NCBI GenBank assembly: GCA_009837085.1 | Contig: VXUF01000139.1 | Span: 32,388-65,859, forward strand | Origin: Holophagales bacterium | Lineage (GTDB): Bacteria > Acidobacteriota > Thermoanaerobaculia > Multivoradales > Multivoraceae | Length of the DNA: 33,472 bases | Direction of reading: 5' to 3' | Shown: piece by piece, positions 23,168-31,644 of the stretch | Numbering within the stretch: the first letter of the stretch is position 1 | Layout: each line of letters starts with the position of its first letter | The notes under the pieces: model-generated | What the model was told of the DNA's origin: nothing | The model's input: the letters and a program-made list of their open reading frames with translations, nothing else | The model's database searches: none | Made by a program: the position numbers and the translations under genes

Positions 23168-24661
23168 GTGCTTCTCACCTCCGCCTGCTCGGGGACCGAG
23201 TCAAGCGACACGACTCCGCGAGCACGCCCCAACATCCTGCTCATCCTCGCCGACGACCTCGGCTACGGCGACCTGGGCGCCTACAACCCGGACTCCCGCA
23301 TCCCCACTCCCAACCTCGACCGGCTGGCCGCCGAGGGCATGCGGCTGACCGACGCCCACAGTCCGTCCTCGGTCTGTACGCCGACCCGGTATGCACTCCT
23401 CACCGGCCGCTATGCGTGGCGTTCCCGGCTCAAGAGCGGGGTCCTGGGCGGCCGATCGACGGCCTTGATCGAACCGGGACGGCAGACTCTGCCTGCCTTC
23501 CTGCGGACGAACGGATACGCCACTGCCGGCATCGGCAAGTGGCATCTCGGGCTCGGCGCCGACCCGGACCCGAACGACGACGCTCCCGGCGAAACGGACT
23601 ACAGCGCGCCACTCCGGCCGGGGCCGTTTACCACCGGCTTCGAGCACTACTTCGGCATCCCCGCCTCGCTCGACATGGAGCCGTACCTCTACATCGAGGA
23701 CGAGGGCGTTCTCGAGGCGGCGACCGAAACGGTCGAGGCCAGTTCCATGCGGCGCTACGGCGGCGGCGGGTACTGGCGCGCCGGCGACATCGCTCCCGGC
23801 TTCGATTTCCTCCAGGTGACTCCGACTCTCTTCGATCGGGCCGGCAGCTACCTGCAGCAGCGGGCGGCAGCCGGGGACGACCGCCCCTTCTTCCTCTACC
23901 TGCCGCTACCCTCGCCTCACACGCCCTGGATGCCGCTGCCGGAATTCGAAGGCGCAAGCGGCGCCGGCGTCTACGGCGACTTCGTCGCCCAGGTCGACGC
24001 CGGCGCCGGCCGACTGCTCGGCGTCCTCGATTCTCTGGGCCTCGCTTCGAACACACTCGTTCTGTTCACGAGCGACAACGGCGCCCACTGGCTCGAAGCC
24101 GACATCGAGGAAACCGGACATCGCGCCAACGGATCGCTGCGCGGGCAGAAAGCCGACATCCACGAGGGCGGCCACCGCGTCCCCTTCCTGGTCCGCTGGC
24201 CGGGTCGGATCCCCGCCGGCTCGGTACGCGGAGAGCTGGCGGGCCTCGTCGATGTCTTCCGCACTATCGCTTCCATCCTCGAGGTCGAGCTCCCCGAAGG
24301 AGTCGCCGAAGACAGCGTCGACCTCGGACCGGTGTTGCGCGGCCACGACGCGCCGCCGCCCCGAAGCTCGCTGATTCACCACAGTTCGCGCGGCATGTTC
24401 GCCATCCGTTCCCACGACGCCGACGGCCCGGCAAACTCCCGAAAGTGGAAGCTGATCGAAGGGCTCGGCTCGGGCGGCTTCACGGAACCAAGGCAACTCG
24501 CGCCCGAACCCGGAGGCGCCGCGGGACAGCTCTATGAACTCGTTGGCGATCCGGCCGAGACGAACGACCTCTACCTCGACCGGCCCGACATCGTCGAGCG
24601 GCTGAGCGCGGAACTCGAGGCGATCCGCGGCGACGACGCCGAACCGCTGGCGCTCCCCTGA
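23168..24661 (+). CDS. Type I sulfatase, second copy (start uncertain)
   Basis: This arylsulfatase of about 497 residues carries D29-D30 ('LILADDLGYGDLGAYN'), the formylglycine signature C70-T-P-T-R ('SSVCTPTRYALLTGRY'), 'GIGKWHLGLG', 'LPLPSPHTPW' and 'LFTSDNGAHW'. It is a different subfamily from the upstream sulfatase, with little similarity outside the active site. The start is problematic: GTG 23168 gives 'LLTSACSG', a lipobox with no preceding hydrophobic stretch. In the same frame, upstream codons encode 'GVATCFAAAAVLLTSACSG', a good lipoprotein signal, but there is no ATG, GTG or TTG to begin it. A one-base error or an unusual start codon may be involved. Confidence 0.85.
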   Translation: MLLTSACSGTESSDTTPRARPNILLILADDLGYGDLGAYNPDSRIPTPNLDRLAAEGMRLTDAHSPSSVCTPTRYALLTGRYAWRSRLKSGVLGGRSTALIEPGRQTLPAFLRTNGYATAGIGKWHLGLGADPDPNDDAPGETDYSAPLRPGPFTTGFEHYFGIPASLDMEPYLYIEDEGVLEAATETVEASSMRRYGGGGYWRAGDIAPGFDFLQVTPTLFDRAGSYLQQRAAAGDDRPFFLYLPLPSPHTPWMPLPEFEGASGAGVYGDFVAQVDAGAGRLLGVLDSLGLASNTLVLFTSDNGAHWLEADIEETGHRANGSLRGQKADIHEGGHRVPFLVRWPGRIPAGSVRGELAGLVDVFRTIASILEVELPEGVAEDSVDLGPVLRGHDAPPPRSSLIHHSSRGMFAIRSHDADGPANSRKWKLIEGLGSGGFTEPRQLAPEPGGAAGQLYELVGDPAETNDLYLDRPDIVERLSAELEAIRGDDAEPLALP

Positions 24662-24670
24662 GCCGACCGG

Positions 24671-27589
24671 TCAGGGCGCCTCGTCCGCGCCCTCGTCCAG
24701 GAAGCGGATCAGGCTGGCCAGGTCGCTCAGGGTCATCGTGTCGAGCAAACCCTCCGGCATGATCGAGAGCGCGGACGGTTCGCGGCTCCTGATGCGGACC
24801 TTGTCCAGATCGAGGCGATCGCCGTTCGCGTTGATCAGCGTCAGCCGCTCCGCGGTGTCCTCGACGACCATCCCGCTGTGCAGACCGCCGTCGTCGAGTT
24901 CGACATCGACCGCCTGGTACTGATCCGAGATGACCCGCGAGGGGAACATGATCGACTCGAGGACTTCGCCACGCCGGAAGCGCTTGATCACCGTCGAGAG
25001 ATCCGGGCCACCGCCGCGGCCGATGTCGCCGAACACGTGACAGGCCGAGCAGCGCGCGCGGTGGAACACCCGCTCGCCCTGCTCGGGGTTGTAGCGCTCG
25101 TAGGCCATCACGTCGTATTCCAGGTACTCCGCGAGCTCCTCGAAGCTCATCTGGGCCAGGTCGCTCCTGCCTTGCCGGTCGCCCTCGACCTCGGTGACCA
25201 AAGCGGCGGCGCGTCGCGCCCGCTCGGCCCGCTGACCCTCGAGCCGCTCCTCGGCCGCCGCGCGTTCCTCGTCCGGGAACCGGTCCAGGACGTCGTTCCA
25301 GATGGCGTCGATGTAGCCCTCCATGCTGGCGGCGCCCCGGAACTCCCGGGCATCGTCGAACCAGGCCACGACCCGGCCGCGCAGTTCCGGCGTCCAGCCC
25401 CGGTCCATCGCGCGCAGGCAGTAGGCGGTGTGGATCCGCTCCCCAGCCCGCCGGTCCTCTTCCAGACGAACGACCATCTTCGCCAGCGCCCCCTCAGGCT
25501 GCAGGTACGCGAGCAGCCGTTCGAGCTGGCGATTCACGCGGTCGTCGGCGTGCGGGTAGCGGCCGACCAGCGCCTGACCCAGGCCGGCGCGCGCCTCGTC
25601 GCGCCCCGGGGCGTCGGGCGCCGGGTCACGAATGAAGGCGATCTCCATCGTCCGCAGGAAGTCGAGTTCGGCCTCCACCTCCAGGTCGGCCCGCGCGACC
25701 TGGAGCAAAGCCCCCATCAGGAAGTTGTACTCGATCCTGTGCTCCAGGCTGTAGACCATCGCCAGCACGGCCTCGAAGAAACCGCGAGGTCGCTGCCGGG
25801 GGGAGGCCACGAACGCCTGGTCGACCCAGTAGCCATGCGGGATGCGCTGGATCGCTTCCCGCGCCGCGTAGCGGAGGAACCGGTCGGGGTGGTCGAGCAG
25901 GCCGTAGAGCGCCTCGGAGGTTTCGACCTCGATGCCGCGGGCGCGGACGTCGAGCCCCGAGCGCACGAGGGACTCGGCCGCCCGCCGGGCGACCAGCGGG
26001 TCTGGGTCGGTGAGCGCGGCGCGCAGGCGTCCCTGTACCTGGCTGAAGGAGTGCGCGCCGAGCAGCGCGACGGCGGCCGCGCGCACCAGTGGCGCGTCCG
26101 AGTCGAGGAGCGCCGCCGTTTCCTCCAGGGTCGGCCGCGGGCCATGCACCTGGAGCAGTTCAAGCGCTCGTATCCGGTCGATCGGCTCTCGTCCAGCGTC
26201 GCGAACGATCGCCCACAGCTCCGGCGCCCAGTTCGCGCCCGCCTCGCCGCGAGCGCGCCGGATGGCCTCCCTTCCCCAGCCGGAACGAGGCATCGGCTGC
26301 CGTACGGCGGCTTCCGCGCCCGTAGTCTCGACCGCCTCGCCCGCCCGCTCGTGGGTCACCCTGTAGAGACCTCCCGACGTACCGCGGCCGCCGGTCGCGA
26401 AGTACAGGAAGCCGTCCGGTCCAACATCGAGGTCCGTCACGTTCAGCGGTTCGCCGAGGAGGAAGTCGTGGGCCTTCCCGGTCCAGGTGGCGCCGGCCCG
26501 CTCCGGGAACAGGACCCGGATCCGGCCTCGCGACCAGTCGCCCATGAAGTAGGCGCCCGAGAATCTCGCCGGGTACGCGTGGTGGTGGTAGAAGGCGACG
26601 CCCACGGGCGAACCGCGACCGAGGTCGACCACGCCGGGCAACGTGTCGATCTCGTGGAACGCGATCTTGCCGGACCCGGTGCGCCAGCCATAGTCGCCCG
26701 CCGGTATCAGGTGAACGACCCGGGTGGGTCGGAACCAGGGCAAGCCGCGGTCCCACTCCATGTCCGCCTCGTAGGCGAAGATCTCTCCCGCCGCGCCGAT
26801 CGCCAGATCGAAGGGGTTGCGCAGGCCTCCCGACAGCCGCTCCCAGACGTTCGACTCCAGATCCAGGCGGTAGATCGTGCCCCCCGGCGCGCGCAGGCTG
26901 TTCGCATGCCCCCGCGGGTCGAGGATCGGCGGCAGGAGTTGATCCTCCTGCAGCTCGCGCAGCGGCGACGTCGGCGCGAGCCCGACTTCGGGTGCCGAGT
27001 AGTTGCCGTAGAGGACGTAGAGAGCACCGTCGGGACCGCGCGCGATCGTGTGCGGTCCGTGCTCCTGGATCCGGCCGTTCGCGGGAGCGATCTGCTCGAT
27101 GGCGTCGGCCCGGTCGTCGCCGTCCGTGTCCCGCAGCCGGTAGAGCCCGGTGTCCTCGACCGAGTCGTTGCGGCCCGGCCTGCCCTCGACTCCCGCCGCT
27201 TCGGCCAGCCTGCCGCGGCCGTTCGCGTGGATCAGCAGGTCACCCGGCCCCATGACGTACAGGCCGTGCGCCGTATCGACCTGGGGAGCGAAGTCGATGC
27301 GACGGTCGTACAGGCCGTCCCCGTCGGAGTCCTCGAGCAGGGCCAGACCTTCGCCCTCCAGCGCCAGCAACGGCCTGCCCGCGGCGTCGAAGGTCATGTT
27401 GACCACCGAACCAAAGAGACCCGACACGGCCGCCGGTTCCACCGCGAAGCCGTCCGGCGTGCGGAATCGCTCCCCGGCGTAGTCGAGCCGCTCACGGCGC
27501 GACGCGTCGTGGTCGGGCATCAACTCCTGGGCGCCGGCCGCAACCGCGAGACTGAACCCGAGTCCCAGGGACAGACTACGAGCGAGCAT
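24671..27589 (-). CDS. Secreted propeller/HEAT/cytochrome c protein (PVC-type)
   Basis: This 972-residue exported protein resembles the large heme proteins of Planctomycetes and relatives. After a signal peptide (to 'AVAAGAQE') comes a six-bladed beta-propeller resembling soluble sugar dehydrogenase (about 35-425: 'LLALEGEGLALLEDSDGDGL', 'GLRNPFDLAIGAAGEIFAYE', 'GDYGWRTGSGKIAFHEID'). HEAT-like helices follow (about 450-800: 'LEETAALLDSDAPLVRAAAV'), then a cytochrome c domain with heme site C847-S-A-C-H851 and a candidate Met ligand in 'SIMPEG'. The probable job is oxidation of a sugar or related compound with electron transfer to the heme; the substrate is unknown. The start at 27589 begins the signal peptide. 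Divergent from UPF0261, convergent with the second sulfatase. Confidence 0.88.
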   Translation of the reverse strand: MLARSLSLGLGFSLAVAAGAQELMPDHDASRRERLDYAGERFRTPDGFAVEPAAVSGLFGSVVNMTFDAAGRPLLALEGEGLALLEDSDGDGLYDRRIDFAPQVDTAHGLYVMGPGDLLIHANGRGRLAEAAGVEGRPGRNDSVEDTGLYRLRDTDGDDRADAIEQIAPANGRIQEHGPHTIARGPDGALYVLYGNYSAPEVGLAPTSPLRELQEDQLLPPILDPRGHANSLRAPGGTIYRLDLESNVWERLSGGLRNPFDLAIGAAGEIFAYEADMEWDRGLPWFRPTRVVHLIPAGDYGWRTGSGKIAFHEIDTLPGVVDLGRGSPVGVAFYHHHAYPARFSGAYFMGDWSRGRIRVLFPERAGATWTGKAHDFLLGEPLNVTDLDVGPDGFLYFATGGRGTSGGLYRVTHERAGEAVETTGAEAAVRQPMPRSGWGREAIRRARGEAGANWAPELWAIVRDAGREPIDRIRALELLQVHGPRPTLEETAALLDSDAPLVRAAAVALLGAHSFSQVQGRLRAALTDPDPLVARRAAESLVRSGLDVRARGIEVETSEALYGLLDHPDRFLRYAAREAIQRIPHGYWVDQAFVASPRQRPRGFFEAVLAMVYSLEHRIEYNFLMGALLQVARADLEVEAELDFLRTMEIAFIRDPAPDAPGRDEARAGLGQALVGRYPHADDRVNRQLERLLAYLQPEGALAKMVVRLEEDRRAGERIHTAYCLRAMDRGWTPELRGRVVAWFDDAREFRGAASMEGYIDAIWNDVLDRFPDEERAAAEERLEGQRAERARRAAALVTEVEGDRQGRSDLAQMSFEELAEYLEYDVMAYERYNPEQGERVFHRARCSACHVFGDIGRGGGPDLSTVIKRFRRGEVLESIMFPSRVISDQYQAVDVELDDGGLHSGMVVEDTAERLTLINANGDRLDLDKVRIRSREPSALSIMPEGLLDTMTLSDLASLIRFLDEGADEAP

Positions 27590-27652
27590 GACCGGCGATC
27601 CTACTCCCTGCCGACAACTCACGCAGTCCACCCGAAAACGGCGCCCCACGTC

Positions 27653-27682
27653 TTGTCTTTCCGTGCTCCGCCTCCGTAGGAT
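27653..27682 (+). promoter_or_regulatory. Candidate promoter of the UPF0261 gene (leaderless)
   Basis: TTGTCT (27653-27658) and TAGGAT (27677-27682) are spaced 18 bases apart, and each matches the sigma-70 consensus at four of six positions. The -10 ends nine bases before the GTG, so the transcript would begin next to the start codon. No ribosome site is present, which agrees. Confidence 0.45.
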
Positions 27683-27691
27683 TCCAGCAGC

Positions 27692-28930
27692 GTGCCCGAA
27701 AGCCCCTGCACTATCGCCGTGCTCGCGACCCTCGACACGAAGGGCGGAGAGGTCGTCTATCTGGTCGACCGGATCGTGCGCGACTGGGGTTGCCGGGCGT
27801 TCGTCATCGACCTCGGCATCCTCGGCGAACCGACGCTCGACGGCACCTGGCTACCTGACGTGAGCCGCCGCGAGGTCGCCTGCGCCGGCGGCGAGAAGGT
27901 CGAGCAACTGGCCCAGGCGGCCGACCGCAAGCGAGCCATCGCGACCATGTCCTCGGGCGCCGAGGAGGTCGTCCGCCGCAGCTACCGGCGCAAGAGCTTC
28001 GACGCGATCGTCGGTCTCGGCGGCAGAGCGGGCACGGCGATGGCGACCACCGCGATGCGCGCCCTGCCGCTCGGAGTGCCCAAGATCATGGTGTCGACGA
28101 TGGCGGGCGGCGACGCATCAGGCTACGTCGGCGTCAAGGACATCGTCATGGTGCCGTCGATCGTCGATATCGACGGGATCAACCGGATCAGCCGGCAGGT
28201 CCTGAGCCGCACCGCCGCCGCGGTCTGCGCCATGGCCCGGGTCGAGATCGAAGGCGGGAACGACCGTCCTCTGATCGCCGCCTCCACGTTCAGAAGCGCC
28301 ACCCCCTGCGTGGACGCCTGCCGGCGCCAACTGGAGACCGAGGGACTCGAGGTCCTCATCTTCCAGGCCACCGGCGCCGGCGGCCGCACAATGGAGAGTC
28401 TGATCGAGGCCGGTTTCGTCCGCGGCGTGCTCGACCTGACGACCACGGAATGCGCGGACGAACTCGTCGGCGGCGTGCGCACCGCCGGTCCGTCCCGGCT
28501 GGAAGCCGCGGCCAGGAGCGGTACGCCCGCGGTCGTCGTCCCCGGCTGCCTCGACATGGTCAGCTTCTTCGCCCGGGACACCGTTCCGGAAGAGTTCGAG
28601 GGCCGTACCTTCCACCGCCAGAGCGACAACATGACCCTGATGCGAACGTCGCGCGAGGAGTCCGCGGAGCTCGGCCAAGTCCTCGCCGCCAAGTTGAACG
28701 CCTCCACCGGCCCGGTCGAGGTCTACCTTCCGCTCGGCGGCGTGTCGACACTCTCCGCACCAGGCGGACCGTTCCATGACCCGGCGGCCGACAACGCGCT
28801 CTTTACCGCTCTGCGCGAGAACCTGCGGCGCGCAGTGCCGGTCACCGAGGTCGACGCGAACATCAACGACCCGCGCTTCGCCTGCGCCGTCAGCGACGCC
28901 ATGCTGCGGCTCGTGCGGGCCGCCAACTAG
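27692..28930 (+). CDS. Tm-1-like ATP-binding protein (UPF0261)
   Basis: This 412-residue cytoplasmic protein matches UPF0261. Seen: 'TIAVLATLDTKGGEVVYLVD' at the start, 'FVIDLGILGEPTLDG', 'DAIVGLGGRAGTAMATTAMR', 'GVPKIMVSTMAGGDASGYVG' with 'MVPSIVDIDGINRISRQVLS', then the second domain 'LEVLIFQATGAGGRTMESLI' and 'GVLDLTTTECADELVGGV' ending in 'GVSTLSAPGGPFHDP'. The N-terminal half of this family in tomato (Tm-1) binds ATP and blocks a viral replicase; the bacterial role is unknown. Length is normal. The partner TIM-barrel protein (PEP-hydrolase-like), often adjacent in other bacteria, is missing here. The downstream cytochrome-PhoD fusion begins 15 bases later and is likely co-transcribed. 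Confidence 0.9.
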   Translation: MPESPCTIAVLATLDTKGGEVVYLVDRIVRDWGCRAFVIDLGILGEPTLDGTWLPDVSRREVACAGGEKVEQLAQAADRKRAIATMSSGAEEVVRRSYRRKSFDAIVGLGGRAGTAMATTAMRALPLGVPKIMVSTMAGGDASGYVGVKDIVMVPSIVDIDGINRISRQVLSRTAAAVCAMARVEIEGGNDRPLIAASTFRSATPCVDACRRQLETEGLEVLIFQATGAGGRTMESLIEAGFVRGVLDLTTTECADELVGGVRTAGPSRLEAAARSGTPAVVVPGCLDMVSFFARDTVPEEFEGRTFHRQSDNMTLMRTSREESAELGQVLAAKLNASTGPVEVYLPLGGVSTLSAPGGPFHDPAADNALFTALRENLRRAVPVTEVDANINDPRFACAVSDAMLRLVRAAN

Positions 28931-28945
28931 CGGACGCAGGCTGCC

Positions 28946-30358
28946 ATGCCAAGCATCTGGTCCGGCGTGTCCCGCCGCTGGCGACGGGTTCCCCTTACGG
29001 GCGTCGTCGTCGTCGTCCTCGCTCCGATGGCGGCACCCGCCGGTGGAGCCGCCGCCGACCCGGCGGCGGTCGAACGGGGCGCAGTGATCTACCGCGGCGG
29101 CACCTGCCCGGTGTGTCACCACTGGGAAGGCCAGGGGAACCGCCGGGGGCCCGACCTGACCGACGAGGAGTGGCTTCACGGCGACGGATCGCTTGACGCC
29201 GTCCGCGCCGCGATCGAAACCGGCTTCCGCCATGGCGCCGGCCGCCGCTTCCGCGGAAAGTACGAGATGTGGCCACTGGGGGGTATGGAGCTCGACGAAG
29301 GCGATGTCGACGCGCTGACCGCGTACGTCTGGTCCCTCCACCGGCGTCGCCGGGCCGCGGACACGTTGACCCGGGAGGTCGTGAGCCGTATCGCCTTCGG
29401 TTCGGGCGCCGACCAGGATCGTGCGCAGCCGATCTGGGACACCGTCCTCGCGCTGCGTCCCCAGCTCATGTTGATGCTCGGAAACAACGTCCTTGCCGGC
29501 ACGGAAGACATGCGGGACCTCCGCGTGGAGTACGACAAGCTGACGTTGCAGCCGGGGTTTGCCGAACTGCGCAGGCGGAGCCGCTTCATGGCTACCTGGA
29601 ACGACCTGGACTTCGGCCGCGAGGACGGCGGCGCTGACTTCGACAAACGGGCCGAGTCGCAGCAGATGTTCCTGGACTTCTGGAACGAACCGTCCGGATC
29701 GCCGCGACGGCAACAGCAAGGCGTCTACACTGCACAACGTTTCGGGCCGCCCGGCCGGCGTCTCCAGGTCGTCCTGCTGGATACCCGGTACGGGCGCGGG
29801 CCACTCTGGCAGGCATCACCCGACGAAGCGCGGAGGCGGGAACGACTGGGCATGGGCCCCTACCTGCCGAACGATCACGAACGCGCCCGGATGCTGAGCG
29901 AGGAACAGTGGCGCTGGCTCGAAGAACAGCTTCGTCAGCCGGCGGACCTGCGCCTGATCGTCACCAGCATCCCCTTCGTCATGGAGTTCACGGGCTGGGA
30001 GAGCTGGGCGAACATGCCGAACGAGCGCCAGCGGCTGATCGACCTGATGCGGGACACGGGCGCGACCGGCGTCCTGCTGCTGAGCGGCGATACGCCCTGG
30101 GCCGACGTCTCCCGTCTCGAGGGAGAAGCGCCCTATCCTCTGTGGGACTTCACGTCCGGCCCGCTCAACGGACGCGGCACGGCCGGGATCGGCCCGAACC
30201 GGCACCGGGTCGGCCAGGCCACGCGCGAGCCGAACTTTGGCTACATCGAAGTCGACTGGACCGCCGCCGACCCCGAAATCCGCGTCGAGGTCCGGGGCGT
30301 GGCGAACCGGAGCCTGCTGCATCAGACGCTACGGTTGTCGGAGTTGCAGCCGAAGTAG
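28946..30358 (+). CDS. Cytochrome c-PhoD-like fusion with degenerate metal site
   Basis: This 470-residue exported protein joins two domains. A signal peptide or anchor (about 15-37) precedes a class I cytochrome c domain with C54-P-V-C-H58 and candidate Met ligands M109/M114. From about 145 a PhoD-like phosphatase domain follows: 'RIAFGSGADQDRAQPIWDTV', 'FWNEPSGSPRRQQQGVYTAQ', 'VVLLDTRYGRGPLW', 'RLIVTSIPFVMEFTGWESWA'. The fold markers are well kept, but the positions expected to bind metal are changed: GSC reads GSG154, GDN reads GN180N, DDHD reads N219-D-L221-D, and GDRH reads GDT383P384. I infer a non-catalytic phosphatase domain or a changed activity. It lies 15 bases after the UPF0261 gene with no clear ribosome site. 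Confidence 0.85.
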   Translation: MPSIWSGVSRRWRRVPLTGVVVVVLAPMAAPAGGAAADPAAVERGAVIYRGGTCPVCHHWEGQGNRRGPDLTDEEWLHGDGSLDAVRAAIETGFRHGAGRRFRGKYEMWPLGGMELDEGDVDALTAYVWSLHRRRRAADTLTREVVSRIAFGSGADQDRAQPIWDTVLALRPQLMLMLGNNVLAGTEDMRDLRVEYDKLTLQPGFAELRRRSRFMATWNDLDFGREDGGADFDKRAESQQMFLDFWNEPSGSPRRQQQGVYTAQRFGPPGRRLQVVLLDTRYGRGPLWQASPDEARRRERLGMGPYLPNDHERARMLSEEQWRWLEEQLRQPADLRLIVTSIPFVMEFTGWESWANMPNERQRLIDLMRDTGATGVLLLSGDTPWADVSRLEGEAPYPLWDFTSGPLNGRGTAGIGPNRHRVGQATREPNFGYIEVDWTAADPEIRVEVRGVANRSLLHQTLRLSELQPK

Positions 30359-30378
30359 CCGCTACGCCGCCCCGAACC

Positions 30379-31611
30379 CTAGAAGAACACGAAGGAGCGG
30401 ACCACGACGTTCCTCCGGCAGGGAGCGTCGTCGGGCGCGGTCGGGTCGATGCAGGCTGTGTGGAAGGACCAGCGCGAGACGGAGCCGTCGGTGACCGAGT
30501 CGTAGCACTTGAGCATCGACACCTCGGTCGATGTCTGCTGGGGAAACCAGTACCACTCGTGGTGCGGGCGGTAGGTGAAGCGCGTGGTCTCACCGACGCG
30601 GTCGTCGTAGATGCGGTAGTTCGTGATGTACGGCTGGTCGGCGAAGGAAGGCCAGGCGCAGAGTACGAAGGGATTCTGGCGCACGGTCTCCATCGGCTTG
30701 GCGAGGTTGATCGACATGAAACGCCGCGACATCTTCGCGTCCGCCTGCTCTTCGGTGTAGTGCTGCTCGCGGCCGAAGTTCCGCAGGTTCCTGGTGAGCA
30801 GTTCGCGGCAGCGCACGCGGCCGCTGTTGTCGTTCAGGTCGTTGTGCACGAGGTTGGCGTAGTTGGCGTTCACGCCGGGGTTCTTGTTGTCCTGGTCCTC
30901 CGTCCGGTCTCCCTGGTAGTCCTTGTCGAACACGTCGTGGTTGTACACGAACGCGTCCGTCGCGTCCGGGAAGAACTCCAGGAGGAGCTTCTCCATCTCC
31001 GGGTAGAACACGCGCTCCACCTCCGCCGCGTCGTAGAAGTTCTCGCACTTGGACTCACAGTGCGCCAGCGAGAGGCCAAGCCTGTCCATGCACTCGGCGC
31101 TGTCCGGCTTCAGACCCGGGTAGACCTCCTCGATTCGACGTGCGTCGCGCATCACGTGCGGAAAGTAGAGGCATCCGCGCGCGATGTCCCGTTCGTACCG
31201 GCGCAGCGCTTCCGCGTCGGCCCGTCGCGCCGGGTCCCGCCACAGGGCGTTGGACGAGACGATGGAATAGGAAGGCTCCTCGCGGACCGAGTAGCGCAAC
31301 GGCAGCGCCAGGCCGCCTTCCGGGGCTTCGATGTTGTTCGCCCGAATGTACTCGAGGCACTCCGCGTAGCGACGAAATCCCAGGCCCCACCTGGTCTCGA
31401 TCGGTCCGGGAGGAGCGTTGTCGAGCATGTCCGCAAACGCCTTCTCGTGCCCCTCGGCAACCTGCCGGAAGGTGGCCTCCGTCGCCGCGGCGGTTCCCGC
31501 GTCCCCGTCCCGGTCGAACGACATGTAGGACAGGCCTCCGTTCGCGGCAACGGGCGGCGGCTGCCCCTCTGTAAGTTGCAGGGGAGGCACATAGGCCTGA
31601 TTCACATTCAT
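30379..31611 (-). CDS. CmcJ/NvfI family oxidoreductase
   Basis: This 410-residue soluble protein, without a signal peptide, matches the CmcJ/NvfI family best known from fungal natural-product pathways (such as GedK, AsaB) and bacterial cephamycin CmcJ. Seen: 'NLVHNDLNDNSGRVRCRE', 'NPFVLCAWPSFADQP', 'HHEWYWFPQQTSTEVSMLKC', 'SFHTACIDP' and 'PDDAPCRRNVVVRSFVFF'. H256-x-D258 and H384 form a plausible facial triad for iron, with a nearby arginine for 2-oxoglutarate. The reaction could be hydroxylation, desaturation or similar; the substrate is unknown. The N-terminal 110 residues are less conserved. It lies 33 bases after the amidohydrolase and may share its transcript. Confidence 0.82.
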   Translation of the reverse strand: MNVNQAYVPPLQLTEGQPPPVAANGGLSYMSFDRDGDAGTAAATEATFRQVAEGHEKAFADMLDNAPPGPIETRWGLGFRRYAECLEYIRANNIEAPEGGLALPLRYSVREEPSYSIVSSNALWRDPARRADAEALRRYERDIARGCLYFPHVMRDARRIEEVYPGLKPDSAECMDRLGLSLAHCESKCENFYDAAEVERVFYPEMEKLLLEFFPDATDAFVYNHDVFDKDYQGDRTEDQDNKNPGVNANYANLVHNDLNDNSGRVRCRELLTRNLRNFGREQHYTEEQADAKMSRRFMSINLAKPMETVRQNPFVLCAWPSFADQPYITNYRIYDDRVGETTRFTYRPHHEWYWFPQQTSTEVSMLKCYDSVTDGSVSRWSFHTACIDPTAPDDAPCRRNVVVRSFVFF

Positions 31612-31644
31612 CCTGGTCTACTCCGTGGAAGTCCGCCGGGCAGT

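Noticed and set aside
22581..24661. A functional operon linking aroH with the sulfatases
   Set aside because: aroH is on the opposite strand to both and its product belongs to aromatic amino-acid synthesis. The arrangement looks incidental.
24878..27679. A 933-codon open frame on the + strand opposite the propeller/cytochrome gene
   Set aside because: It is a compositional shadow: the opposite strand has a full signal peptide, propeller, HEAT and CxxCH domains, while this frame has none.
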